A DNA stretch of 64,000 bases, taken from the NCBI RefSeq assembly GCF_023973825.1, contig NC_090124.1, positions 836,501 to 900,500 on the forward strand, given 5' to 3'. Source of the stretch: Plasmodium brasilianum. Lineage: Eukaryota; Apicomplexa; Aconoidasida; Haemosporida; Plasmodiidae. Shown in pieces: positions 24,437 through 35,148 of the stretch. Both the position numbers and the translations under genes were made by a program. Below the pieces are notes generated by a model that saw only the letters and a list, made by a program, of their open reading frames with translations, did no database searches and was not told where the DNA came from. Each line of letters begins with the position of its first letter. Positions within the stretch are counted from its first letter, which is position 1.

Positions 24437-25666
24437 ATGAAAAATACAAATCACTACTACAATTTGAAGGAAAGAAATTATAATAATAGCAGTTACGTGA
24501 ATTTTGAAAATTTAAATACATCGCACAAGGAAGAGAACAAGAAGCCAAGAAAGCAGAAGGCACATGACATATTAAATAAAAATAAAAAAAACAAAAATTT
24601 TACAAATAGAATAATCAATTCAAATTTAGATAGTAAGGCACATAACACTAGTTATAGTAACACAAAAAAAAAAAAATATAATATAACATGTAACAAAAAC
24701 ACCATTACAAATGTAAAACAAAAGAACGCTTGTAGGGATTATTATATATCTTCTAATAGTTACAATAGTTATAATAGTTACAATAGTTATAATAGTTACA
24801 ATAGTTATAATAGTTACAACAGCTGCAATAGGTACAACATCTGCAATAGGTACAACAGCTGCAATAGGTACAACAGCTGCAATTGGTACAACAGCTGCAA
24901 TAGGTACAACTGCTGCAATAGGTACAACTGCTGCAATAGGTACAACTGCTGCAACAGGTACAACTGCTGCAACAGGTACAATAGTAATAATAAGAGGAGA
25001 GGGTATTTTGAAAAACGAGAATGTTTTACACTAAGTGAATCTTCAAATAGTACCGAAATAACTGATATAGAAAACGAACCAACCGATTTTGAAAAAATGC
25101 TAATTTATAATAATCATTCAACTTTTAGTGAGCATAACCAGTTAAAGAATAAATGTTCCTATAACACACATAGAAACAGTGAAATGAACGATAATGTGGA
25201 TATGCATTTAAAAGATATTTATTTTGACGTACAAGCGAAAAGTGGAGAAGATGTAAAGCAAATGCACTTGAGTGAAAACCCCCCTCGCAGTTGGAGCGGT
25301 AGTAATAGTAATAATAATATCTGTAGTAGTAGAAGTAGTAGTAGTAGTTGCTGTGGTAATGGTAAGGCTAAGGCAATGGCCACCTGCAGACGCTTTCAGA
25401 GTAAAGAAAATATGGATAAGCAAATACTATTAGATCATATAAAAAGACTGGAATATCAGAATAATATATTCCTTAACAATTTGTTAAATATGTATTATGT
25501 TTGTACTGATTATATTAAAATGCAGGATGAAAAAATTAAAAAAAAAGAAGAAATAATTCTATTTCAAAGTAAAATTATAAGAAATTTAAAAAACAAACAG
25601 AATTCTGATGATACCACAGGTGTCAGCAACAATGTAGGTTATAACGACAAAGCCGACTATTCCTAG
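24437..25666 (+). CDS. Conserved-looking Plasmodium protein with Tyr-Asn-Ser repeats, unknown
   Basis: A single 409-aa open frame beginning MKNTNHYYNLKERNYNNS. I do not recognise a family. The first 100 residues are Asn/Lys-rich. From about 24761 to 24995 the frame encodes tandem YNS units and then CNRYN-type units (repeat lengths of 9 and 15 bp). An acidic middle follows (ESSNSTEITDIENEPTDFEKM), then a Ser run. The last 80 residues form a likely coiled coil (ILLDHIKRLEYQNNIFLNN ... MQDEKIKKKEEIILFQSKI), probably the functional part. No signal peptide, membrane segment or PEXEL motif is evident. The start is the first Met after an in-frame stop. Its neighbours do not inform on function. Confidence 0.65.
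   Translation: MKNTNHYYNLKERNYNNSSYVNFENLNTSHKEENKKPRKQKAHDILNKNKKNKNFTNRIINSNLDSKAHNTSYSNTKKKKYNITCNKNTITNVKQKNACRDYYISSNSYNSYNSYNSYNSYNSYNSYNSCNRYNICNRYNSCNRYNSCNWYNSCNRYNCCNRYNCCNRYNCCNRYNCCNRYNSNNKRRGYFEKRECFTLSESSNSTEITDIENEPTDFEKMLIYNNHSTFSEHNQLKNKCSYNTHRNSEMNDNVDMHLKDIYFDVQAKSGEDVKQMHLSENPPRSWSGSNSNNNICSSRSSSSSCCGNGKAKAMATCRRFQSKENMDKQILLDHIKRLEYQNNIFLNNLLNMYYVCTDYIKMQDEKIKKKEEIILFQSKIIRNLKNKQNSDDTTGVSNNVGYNDKADYS
24761..24995 (+). repeat. Coding repeats (YNS)n and (CNRYN)n
   Basis: In-frame array inside the unknown protein at 24437-25666. It starts as AGTTATAAT/AGTTACAAT triplets and passes into AGGTACAACTGCTGCAAT units. Cys-rich repeats of this type are uncommon in Asn-rich Plasmodium insertions. 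Confidence 0.85.
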
Positions 25667-27216
25667 TTTTAACGCCTTTTCACATTTACATTAACTATGG
25701 AGGAAATGGGTATTTACAAAGTTAGAGCCTTATAAAGCTGCAAGTTTTCAACATGTGTGTATTTATATAAATATGTACGTATATTTAGGTATGTATTTTT
25801 ATTTTTTTTTTTTATGAACTTTTATAAAGTTAGCAATTATACTTCAATTTTAGTTTATTTACGAAAAAAAGATATATATGGTGATATAAAAATGATAATA
25901 AAATATAAATAATAATAATAATAAAATATAAATAATAATAATAATAAAATATAAATAATAATAATAAAATATAAATAATATATTATTAATAATATAATGA
26001 TAATAAAATTATGCACCTGCAGGTGTTATCCTGTTATAGGTTTTTTTTTTTTTTTTTTTTTTTTCATTTCATATCATTGGTTATTTGTAGAAGTACTGTA
26101 TTTTTTATTATTATAAGAATAAAAGAATTAAAGTGAAAATTATCTTTTTCGTTTCATCAATGTACACATTTAAGAGAACAAATATGTGTACTCACAAAAT
26201 TAGAGCTACGAAAAATTAGAAAGTGAAAGGGTATATAAGACAAATAAAATATAATTGGTATACAAGGCAAAGATTAGGAGTTTCCCTTAAATCGTATAAG
26301 CTTAAGCATTGTAATCTTATTTAAAAATAACAGATTTTGTGATATTTTTTTAAGTTTTTATTAAGACAAATAATTGTTTTATACATTATTTTTATACTTA
26401 TGTAATTATTCTTTGCGCTTATGTTTTGTAGTGTTGTATGTAGTTATGTACACACAAATATTTTACTCAACATTTGTATTATTTTTTCGTTTTATTACCA
26501 GTTCATAACTGTTTTTTTTTTTTTTTTTTTTTTTTTTTTTGGGGTTGTGCGGGGGTTCCGAAACAGTGTTGTTCCTTTGTTGAAGCTGCTTGAAAAACAG
26601 TTTAAGCATTGTTACTATTCTTTTAATTTGAGACAGTAAGACTTTAACTTATTGTTCATTTGGTGGTAATTACGTGTTGTTATATTATTGATATTTGTTA
26701 ATTCAAAGAAAAAAATGAAAGAAAGCAATTTGCATAATTTTATAATTTTTTATATTTCCTGCTTGCTCTAATCCATCTATACACACATATATTTTGTTAA
26801 ACATAATATGCAAAAAAAAAATAAAATAAAATAATAAAATAATAAATAAAAATAAAGTAACATTAAATAAAATAAAAATAATAATTATAAATATAATACA
26901 ATAATAAGTATAATAAAGTACAATAATAAGCATAATAAAGTACAATAATAAGTATAATAAAGTACAATAATAAGTATAATAAAGTACAATAGTAAGTATA
27001 ATAAAGTACAATAGTAAGTATAATAAAGTACAATAATAAGTATAATAAAGTACAATAGTAAGTATAATAAAGTACATAGAACGGATATTTCTTCAAAACG
27101 TTTTACAAAAAAGACAGATTAGAATATTGTAGTTGACCCGTGTTCATAAAAGAAATGAGACGTAATACATAGGGCGCACAGGAAATAAAAGGGCTACTAA
27201 AATATATGCATATATT
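25667..27216. other. Spacer with AT microsatellites and a 22-bp minisatellite
   Basis: Contains AATAATAATAAAATATA repeats at 25905-26010, long T runs (26041-26064 and 26513-26540) and the 22-bp array at 26898-27075. No gene is supported. Confidence 0.6.
26898..27075. repeat. 22-bp minisatellite (TATAATAAAGTACAATAATAAG)
   Basis: About eight copies with single-base variants. Because 22 is not a multiple of three, the minus-strand translation repeats every 22 residues and stays open, giving a false 124-aa ORF. Confidence 0.9.
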
Positions 27217-29676
27217 ATGTATATGTGTGTGTATATCTGCATGGATGTGTGTAAGAATATGCGAAATATGAATGTAAATATCAGTCAGTTGGACGACACT
27301 GTTAGTAAACACGAGAGTGGTATAGAGACGAAAGGCGATATAATAATTAGTACAAAAAAAGAAAGAGCGAGTAATACATTCATAGAAAACAATTCATCAA
27401 ACGAAATAAGACAAAATTTAACCCTTCGTTACCTGCTATTTTCTTTAAATTCGAATAATAACAAAATAAATAATCCTGTAGAAACGAAATTACATGAATT
27501 TCGTAAACTACATGAACAGCAAGGAATGCAAAAACTGCACGAATTGCATGAATTACGATACAATAATAAATGCGGCAAAAGAGAAAAATGCCTATTCCTT
27601 AAAAGTTATAATATATATTATGATCAAAAAATATACAGTAAGAATATACAAAACAATAATCGGAAAAATGGTCTCTACATAATAAAAGGGGGTCAACAAA
27701 AAGGAATGGAAGAGCAGCAAAAAAAAATACTACAACAAAAGAGGAATCCAGTACAACAAAAAAGAATAGAATTGCAACAAAAGAGGAATCCAGTACAACA
27801 AAAAAGAATAGAATTGCAACAAAAGAGGAATCCAGTACAACAAAAAAGAATAGAATTGCAACACAAAAGGTATCAAGTACAACTAAAAAGAAATCAAGCA
27901 CAAATAAAAAATAATCTATGTGTAAAAAATACATACCACATTAACAATAGTTCATATATTAAAAACAATTGCATCAATTACTACGCTCATAATAACTGTA
28001 CTGGTAATGCTACATGCAAAAGTTCATTCTATAATAATACAAATAATTTTTATTTTAAAAAATATAACTGTAAAAAAATAAAAAAAGATATCACATCCAG
28101 AAATCTAAACGATGGTATATATTTTAACGCAAGTGGATATAAAACAAGACAGCTATGTCAAAAGATGCACGCAATAAAAATAAACAACATGAACATGATA
28201 AAAGGTATGCACACCATGAAAAGCACCTCACCTATCAAAAAAGATAATAATATTTCCTCAAGTGCATTTCAGAGTCAAACGTATAATAATGCTAGTTGTA
28301 CTACTACAACTACTGCTACTATTGTTAGAAAAAAAAATAATATCTTTCCTCAAATGATTAAAGGGGAAAACAGAAATAGTAAACAACCGTTTAAAGTATA
28401 CAGTAATTTGATTGATAACCTATCTATATTAGGAAGGAAAAAGACCTGCAAAATGGGGGCCTCTAAAAAGAACAGTTACCAGAGCAATAGAAGACATATC
28501 AACAGTAACATTAATATTATTAGTGAGAATAGTAACAATAGCAGCAATAACAAAAGATACAGTAGTAATAGTTACAATAACAATGTTTACAGTATCAATA
28601 GCGACAATAATTTAAAGAGGAAGAATAATTCAAAAAAAAAAATGTATAAACACAAACACTGGCAAAGTGGACATTACAATGGCTCGCTTAATAAACCCAA
28701 ATCAGTTACTCCTTGTTGTAAAAAAAATTTTATTTTAAACAGTTCATTGATCAATCTGAAGAATGATTTAAATAATAACCCTCTCTCTTGTGCAAAAACC
28801 TTTAGTATTAATTACTCCAAAGGCAGTAGTAACAAGGCCACAATTATGTATCGTATGTTACATAATATTAATGATACAACTAGAAGAAGTAATAATCAAA
28901 TAGTAACATGTACAGGTAAGAACGAAAGAGGTATTTTACTTAATAAATATAAAAAAACAGATCTATCCTCTTCATTTTTATATCGAAGTTTTCGTTTTTA
29001 TTATTCGAAAAGAAAAAAAAAAAAAAACTGTTCTCTATGTTCTTTATCACCTGAACATATGAAAAAATTGTTTTCAAAAAGTAGTTACAAGAAAAAAATA
29101 ATTCATCAACCTACGATGACTAACCAATTAAAAAACACTAGTTACTATATACATTTATTACAAAATGGAGAAAAGGAAGCTCAAAGAATTGTAGATCAAG
29201 CATATAAGAATAAGGAGATCTTAAGAAAAATAATGTATAAAAATGTAGAAGAAGAAATAGAAAAATTTAAACTAAAAGAAAGATTAATTTATGAGCAAAA
29301 TTGCAAAAAAATGGAACAAGAAATAAAAAATTCTGAACAGGAAATGCAAAAAGAGATAAAAATTATTATTTCTGAAACGAAAAATATTTTTTTAAAAATT
29401 GATGAAATAGTTAATTATATTATAAACAAAATTGTTAATGTTGATTTAACACTTAGTTGTAATTTATTAAAACATTATTTTCCAATGAAGGACCTTCTAA
29501 ATATTTATTTATCAATTGAAAAAGACGAAAATGAAAAACGTAACATGACAAAAAAAGACACGATAATAACTGACGACCAAGGAAATTCCTCAATTCTTCA
29601 TTACAATCAGTACAAGGGTGCATACACAATTGTGAAATTTGGCTCCTTTTGGACTAATATAAGACATAGCAAGTGA
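27217..29676 (+). CDS. Large Asn-rich protein with C-terminal V-ATPase subunit G-like domain
   Basis: An open frame of 819 codons. The first codons lie in a TATGTG-rich stretch, so the real start is probably a later Met (27241, 27259 or 27268) giving about 800 aa. The N-terminal 640 residues are low-complexity: LHE repeats, three 14-residue QQKRNPVQQKRIEL units (27735-27865) and Asn/Ser runs. The last ~180 residues change character. Around residue 640 comes YYIHLLQNGEKEAQRIVD, then AYKNKEILRKIMYKNVEEE and a long charged helix. This matches the V-ATPase subunit G pattern (IQxLLxAEKxAxxxVxxARxxKxxxLKxAKxEAxxEI) and has a C-terminal region of similar layout (ETKNIFLKIDEIVNYIINKI). If correct, it would be a peripheral-stalk stator subunit or a paralogue carrying a long extension. 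Plasmodium also has, from memory, a normal-sized G subunit elsewhere. The domain match is by eye. Confidence 0.6.
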   Translation: MYMCVYICMDVCKNMRNMNVNISQLDDTVSKHESGIETKGDIIISTKKERASNTFIENNSSNEIRQNLTLRYLLFSLNSNNNKINNPVETKLHEFRKLHEQQGMQKLHELHELRYNNKCGKREKCLFLKSYNIYYDQKIYSKNIQNNNRKNGLYIIKGGQQKGMEEQQKKILQQKRNPVQQKRIELQQKRNPVQQKRIELQQKRNPVQQKRIELQHKRYQVQLKRNQAQIKNNLCVKNTYHINNSSYIKNNCINYYAHNNCTGNATCKSSFYNNTNNFYFKKYNCKKIKKDITSRNLNDGIYFNASGYKTRQLCQKMHAIKINNMNMIKGMHTMKSTSPIKKDNNISSSAFQSQTYNNASCTTTTTATIVRKKNNIFPQMIKGENRNSKQPFKVYSNLIDNLSILGRKKTCKMGASKKNSYQSNRRHINSNINIISENSNNSSNNKRYSSNSYNNNVYSINSDNNLKRKNNSKKKMYKHKHWQSGHYNGSLNKPKSVTPCCKKNFILNSSLINLKNDLNNNPLSCAKTFSINYSKGSSNKATIMYRMLHNINDTTRRSNNQIVTCTGKNERGILLNKYKKTDLSSSFLYRSFRFYYSKRKKKKNCSLCSLSPEHMKKLFSKSSYKKKIIHQPTMTNQLKNTSYYIHLLQNGEKEAQRIVDQAYKNKEILRKIMYKNVEEEIEKFKLKERLIYEQNCKKMEQEIKNSEQEMQKEIKIIISETKNIFLKIDEIVNYIINKIVNVDLTLSCNLLKHYFPMKDLLNIYLSIEKDENEKRNMTKKDTIITDDQGNSSILHYNQYKGAYTIVKFGSFWTNIRHSK

Positions 29677-29763
29677 TTTTTTCTCCTCTTCTAGGTTTTT
29701 GTGTTTTTGCATTTTTGCGTTTTGCCGTTTCCTTAATTGGATGGGCTTTCGCGCAAAGAGATC

Positions 29764-29913
29764 TACATGCACACACACGCGTATACGCATATGTACACGT
29801 ACATACACGTACATACACGTACATACACGCACATACACGTACATACACGCACATACACGTACATACACGCACATACACGTACATACACGCACATACACGT
29901 ACATACACGTACA
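29764..29913. repeat. 150-bp perfect alternating purine-pyrimidine tract with (ACATACACGY)n
   Basis: From 29764 to 29913 every base alternates pyrimidine and purine without a single break. The core (29801-29910) is eleven copies of ACATACACGT/ACATACACGC, mostly in T/C alternation, so a 20-bp higher-order unit is visible. It begins 88 bp after the stop codon of the V-ATPase-G-like gene. Such tracts are classic Z-DNA candidates. It also yields overlapping spurious ORFs (THTYTYIHVH on +, YVRVCTCMYV on -). Confidence 0.95.
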
Positions 29914-30425
29914 GTTGTACATTTTGTAAATTACAATAACTTTATAGATATTTTTTCACTTCCTCCGCATGCCCATATGATGGGTCTGATTTTAAGAATA
30001 TGACTCTAACTATATTGTTTTTTTTATCTTTTTGCAAATTTTTTTTTTTTTTTTCTATTCCTTTTACTCATTTTTTTACAGTTGTTTATCATTACATGGA
30101 TTATGATTTTCTTACCTCTTTTATACTGAAAAGCGAATTAAGTTGAGTACTAGCTTCTTCATCATTTGCATTAATGTATTTTACATATTGTAGTAACTAT
30201 TTATAGTTTTTTGTAATTTATCATTTGATGTACTTTACATATATCTTTTTATTAAATCTGTTTTGGTACATTTCCAAATTTAAATCGTCTTATTTTACTT
30301 TTGTCTTTGCTTTTTTCTTTATTTTTCTTTCCTTTTTTTTATTCTTTGAACTTAATGCTGATAGAATATAAAGTTCAAAGTATGTGTATATACATATTAA
30401 AATGGAAAAAAATGTTAATTCAAAA

Positions 30426-30456
<31 letters not shown>

Positions 30457-30715
30457 TTGTGTGTATTTTAAAAATGAAACGTTGGAAAATAAGTTATTTT
30501 ATAAGTAAAATTGTTCAAAAATGAAAAAAAAAAAAAAAATTATGTACATGTACATACATATTATAACATTACAATATTACCATACTGCAACATTACTTAT
30601 GTAGGTATATCCCTTTTTAGTTCACAGATTTATATCAAAGTTTATCCATACAAACTGTTTTTTAAAAAACGTAAAAAAAAGGAACAAAAAACGAACAAAA
30701 AAGTAGCCATTCTGC
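29914..30715. other. Convergent spacer before PSMA7
   Basis: T-rich, with a run of about 27 T at 30431-30458 and an A run at 30524-30538. It should hold the 3' UTRs of the V-ATPase-G-like gene and PSMA7. No gene is seen. Confidence 0.6.
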
Positions 30716-32203
30716 TTATTCGTTTTGGGAGATCTTCTTTGTTCTTTCATTATCAATAACTTCCACCTAAAAAAATAAAATAAAATGGAATAGTAAGGTA
30801 CAAGTAAAAAATGCGTAAAAATATAGTAAATACAAAAACAAATTATCGCGGAATGAAATATTATTCTTTCTGCCTAAAATGTGAAAACCCATGTTGTTGC
30901 AGATATGCAAAAATATTAATATATGATAAAAAAAAAAAAAAAAAAAAAAAATATGAATAAGGCAAGGTAAAATAAAATAGCGGTCATCCTTAATGTTCTG
31001 CAACGCATAATTCTATATATTTTCATTTAATGCAATTTTGTTATTCATGAACAGCAAAACACATGTATTTCAGAAAAACATTTCTCTTCCTTCAAATAAC
31101 AGTTTTAATAAAAATATATCCAATTTTAAAGATTACCAATGAATTAATTTGTTGTTCATCAATAAAATTTAATGCGTCTTCTGTAAGTAGAGCAACTTCT
31201 ACATTTTTACTGCTTAATTCAACAACCTGTTAGAAGAAAAATAAAATATGTACACACATTTTTGCAAAATATATGAAGTCTTTATGGATATTTAAGTATC
31301 TTCAAATATGTGTAAGCAACCATCCACATAAATACGTACGTACATAAGCGTGTACATAAACATTTTCATAAGTATTTAAGTACGCATTTGCCTTCTTATG
31401 AATATTAATTCCATGTGCAGGTGTTACATCATATGGACTTGATGTGCTTACCTCAAATATAGCCTTTAGTGCTAAAAGAAGGCATTCATTTTTTTCCATA
31501 TTTTCATGATAATTTTTTTCTAAAAATTCCTGTACAACCTTTGCATTTTTTCCAATAGCTTGAGCTTTCCATGATGCATAAATGCCACTAGGTTCTGTTT
31601 GATAAATACAAATTTCTTTGTTATTTTTAAATCCTGCTATTAGAGTTGCTATTCCAAATGGTCTTACGCCACCTCTATGAGTAAATTTTTGTTGAATTTT
31701 TGCCACATATTTAGCAATATAATCAACAGGGGCAGGTTCATCCATGTTCAAATAATATCGTTGGCACTCTAGACGGGTCTGAGGTGTTCAAAAGCGAACA
31801 AACAAAAAAAAAACAAAAAAGAAAAAATCTATATGCGGCTTAATGAAGTAAAATGCAGTGTAACAAAGTATAATGTGATATATATTAACTTATAAGCTAG
31901 TTAAAAAAAAAAAAAAAAAAAATTATGCACATAATTTCAAATTACCTTATTTACTAAAACCCTTGCGTCCGCATTTAATCCAGCAAAAGCCAAACAATTA
32001 TGTTCATCAAGTTTAATCAATTTTTCCGTTGTCCTTGGATTTTGCAATTTTGGAATATTCTTTTTTTCAACAGCTAAAACAGCGAAATTTGTGCTTTTTA
32101 TTGCAACTGCACACCCTCCTTTTTTAACTGCTTCTAGGGCATGCTCTACTTGTAATAAATGACCATCTGGGCTGAAAACTGTTATGGCTCTATCGTAACT
32201 CAT
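30716..32203 (-). CDS. PSMA7: 20S proteasome subunit alpha type-7 (alpha4)
   Basis: Structural alpha-ring subunit of the 20S proteasome. Four minus-strand exons: 32203-31946, 31778-31452, 31226-31137 and 30766-30716, all phase 0, giving 241 aa. Joins: AAG|GTAATT ... CCTCAG|ACC, GAG|GTAAGC ... TAACAG|GTT, TTG|GTAATC ... TTTTAG|GTG. The N-terminal alpha signature is [20 protein letters not shown], as in PSMA7 but with QVEHA where most have QVEYA. Then come [46 protein letters not shown] and EFLEKNY. Exon 4 is tiny: [16 protein letters not shown] then stop. Without it exon 3 would read into an implausible hydrophobic tail. It is transcribed away from the alpha-4 gene next door. Confidence 0.95.
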
Positions 32204-34052
32204 TTTGTCTTTATATTATCAGTGCTACTGCTGTATCTAATTATAGTTTTGATTATACTTCTAGCTCTACCTCTAATTATACTTGTTTAGTTTACTACAG
32301 TTATGCAAAAAAAAAAAAAAAAAAAAAAAAAATAGGGGATATACTTAATTTATCACTCTTGTATCATGTATTGTATGAATACATAGCACTTATACATACA
32401 TAGGAACAAAATATTCTTATATGTGTACATACATCCATACATACATATGTATATACAAATATATACATACATGCATCTCTCATTTATGCCAATGAAAAAC
32501 AAACAAAAATGGAGCCCGAAGGTAAAACCTAAAATGTATAGAAGAAATGTATCAAGAGAAAAATGATAAAAGTAAAATAAAAATTAAAATGGAAAAATGA
32601 AAAAAGAGAAACAAAAACGATATAGAAATACACTTGACATAATAAAAAAATATAAATAAATAAACAAGGTTAGAACGAAAGTACGTTAAATACAGAAGAA
32701 CAATAATAATCACACGGTAGTAATATAAAACTTTAACCCTATACATGATAAAAACAAATTTTGTCAAAAAAATATTTACATATAATATTATTAAAATATA
32801 GTACAGTACCAATTTACACAGCTCCAAATAAACACAGTTATTATATATAAGGTCCTCTTAGGTTATGATAAAAACTAGTATATATATATCTGAAATGGTA
32901 ATTTTAAAAAATTAAAGTATTATATTATATTACATTTTGCTTTTGTATATTAATCCAAAACTAAAAGATAAATGCAAACGTGGAATAGGCACATATAATA
33001 TTTATACATACATATATATGTACAAACGTACTTACGTACATACGCGCATAATACATATGCTTGTACTTAATTTTCACGAGGGTGGAATACTATGTACCTA
33101 CTTCCTTTAAGAACATTATGTATTGCCGCTACTGCATGGCTCTTCCTCTTTTCTTTCTTACACCAAATAACAATTGTTTTAAACAAAATATCGTTCAGTA
33201 ACATTTGCTGAAAAAATTATTAACACTGTTTGCACAGTAGATTGTGTTAGTGAAAAATAAAAAAAAATAAAGTCTGTACATATATTCAAATATACCAATT
33301 TTTTTTTTTTCGAATCGAATTATTTCTCTCTTTTTTGTATATATACGTATGTATACATATACATAACGTCATTCTGTGTTAATACAAATGTTCCATTTTG
33401 CTTAGCTTTACCATAATAAGTACAATTATCCGTGTATGTATGCATGAACGTATTTATGCATGAACGTATTTATGCATGAACGTATGTATGTATGAACGTA
33501 TATATGTATGAACGTATGTACTTATGTATGAACGTATGTACTTATGTATGAACATATGTACTTATGTATGTATATATGCATATATGTAATATATGAACGT
33601 ACATATTTGTGGTAATATAAATTTTTCAAGTTTTTGTGCTATCCTTTTCTCATCTTCTATTTCACATTTTTTAATTGCCCCTTTAAGGAGATGTGGCCTT
33701 GTTTTCAATTATTTTATTAAAACACACTGAGTAAACGATAAGATTAATTTTGTGTTACTCTATTATATATTACATTTTAATAGCTGTTATACTTCTTCAT
33801 ACGAGCGCGCCCCTTTTTATTACGTTTTTAATAGTATATATGCATGGGTACATACATGCATGTGAATATAAGTATATATGAATATATATATATATACCCG
33901 TACTTGTATATATATGTATGCCTACTCACTGTGCTATCCTTTTCGTTAAGTTACACAAAAGTACATGAACTGTGTGTAGCGGGTCGAAATACACTCAAGC
34001 CTTTGTTATAAAACAATTTTTTTTTATTCAAATATTAGTAAAATAGAATAGT
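32204..34052. promoter_or_regulatory. Divergent intergenic region between two proteasome alpha genes
   Basis: An 1849-bp gap separating the start codons of PSMA7 (-) and PSMA4 (+). It must hold both promoters and may be a shared bidirectional one. Contents: a 27-A run at 32305-32331, CATA repeats near 32428-32470, and an array of 16-20 bp units containing ATGAACGTAT at about 33443-33600. No open frame is convincing. No specific transcription-factor site can be named with confidence. Confidence 0.5.
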
Positions 34053-34810
34053 ATGGCAAGAAGATATGATAGCAGAACAACTACATTTTCACCTGAAGGA
34101 AGATTATATCAAGTGGAATACGCCTTAGAGGCAATAAATAATGCAAGTATAACCATAGGAATAATTACAGATGAAGGAGTAATATTAGGAGCAGATAAAG
34201 TTTTTATATCCAAACTTATTGATAAAGCTAATAATTTTGAAAAGATTTATAAAATTGATAATCATATATTTTGTGGAGTAGCAGGCTTAAATGCAGACGC
34301 AAATATTTTAATAAACCAGTCAAGATTATACACGCAAAGATATTTATATAATTATAATGATATTGAGCCTGTATCCCAGTTAGTTGTTCAAATATGTGAT
34401 ATAAAACAAAGTTATACTCAGTATGGTGGGTTAAGACCATATGGAGTGAGTTTTTTAATTGCCGGTTATGATATGAAAGAGGGTTATCAACTTTATCATA
34501 CGGATCCTAGTGGAAATTACTCTGGGTGGTTTGCCACAGCCATTGGTACAAATAACCTTACAGCTAGTTCCATTCTCAAACAGGTAAAACACACGCCACT
34601 GACAGAGACAACTGATTGGATGTACACGTACACACACATATTTACTCACACACGTACATACACACATTTATGCATATATATATATATATATGCACATTTT
34701 TTTTCCTCTGAAATATGTTTAATTAAATGCATACAATTCGAAAGAAATTTTTTTTTTTTTTTCGAGCCAAATTGCCTTTTTTTTTATAAATTAGTCATAT
34801 TTTCACTTAT

Positions 34811-34852
<42 letters not shown>

Positions 34853-35103
34853 TGCATATAAATTTTTTTTTTTTTTTTTTTTTTTTTTCAAAGGAATGGA
34901 AAAAAAATATGACCCTGCAAGAAGGTTTACTGTTAGCCCTAAAATCACTAGCCAAGAGTACAGATAGTGAAGTGCCTAAAAGTGAAAAAATCGAATTAGC
35001 CTATTTATCAAACAAAGATGGAGAATTTATTCAAAAATATTTAACAGAAAAAGAAATAGCAGATTTGATTAAGATATATACAGAAAAATGTGTCAAAGAA
35101 TGA
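34053..35103 (+). CDS. PSMA4: 20S proteasome subunit alpha type-4 (alpha3)
   Basis: Alpha-ring subunit of the 20S proteasome. Two exons, 34053-34583 and 34894-35103 (CAG|GTAAAA ... TCAAAG|GAA), 246 aa. It begins MARRYDSRTTTFSPEGRLYQ then VEYALEAI, the standard alpha N-terminal gate signature. Further on are GVAGLNADANILINQ, YGGLRPYGVSFLIAGYD, TDPSGNYSGWFATAIG and TLQEGLLLALKSLAKS. The MARRYDSRTT start is specific to PSMA4/alpha3. The 310-bp intron is made of CACA, TA and T runs, and the raw frame misleadingly reads through it. It is divergently transcribed from PSMA7. Confidence 0.96.
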
Positions 35104-35113
35104 ATATCTTAGC

Positions 35114-35148
<35 letters not shown>

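Noticed and set aside
26703..27077. 124-codon Tyr/Leu-rich minus ORF
   Set aside because: Translation of the 22-bp minisatellite; repeats exactly every 22 residues.
29590..30003. THTYTYIHVH and YVRVCTCMYV ORFs on both strands
   Set aside because: Artefacts of the 10-bp alternating repeat.
34584..34967. PSMA4 extended frame through the intron
   Set aside because: The conserved MTLQEGLLLALK block lies in another frame after the TCAAAG acceptor at 34893.
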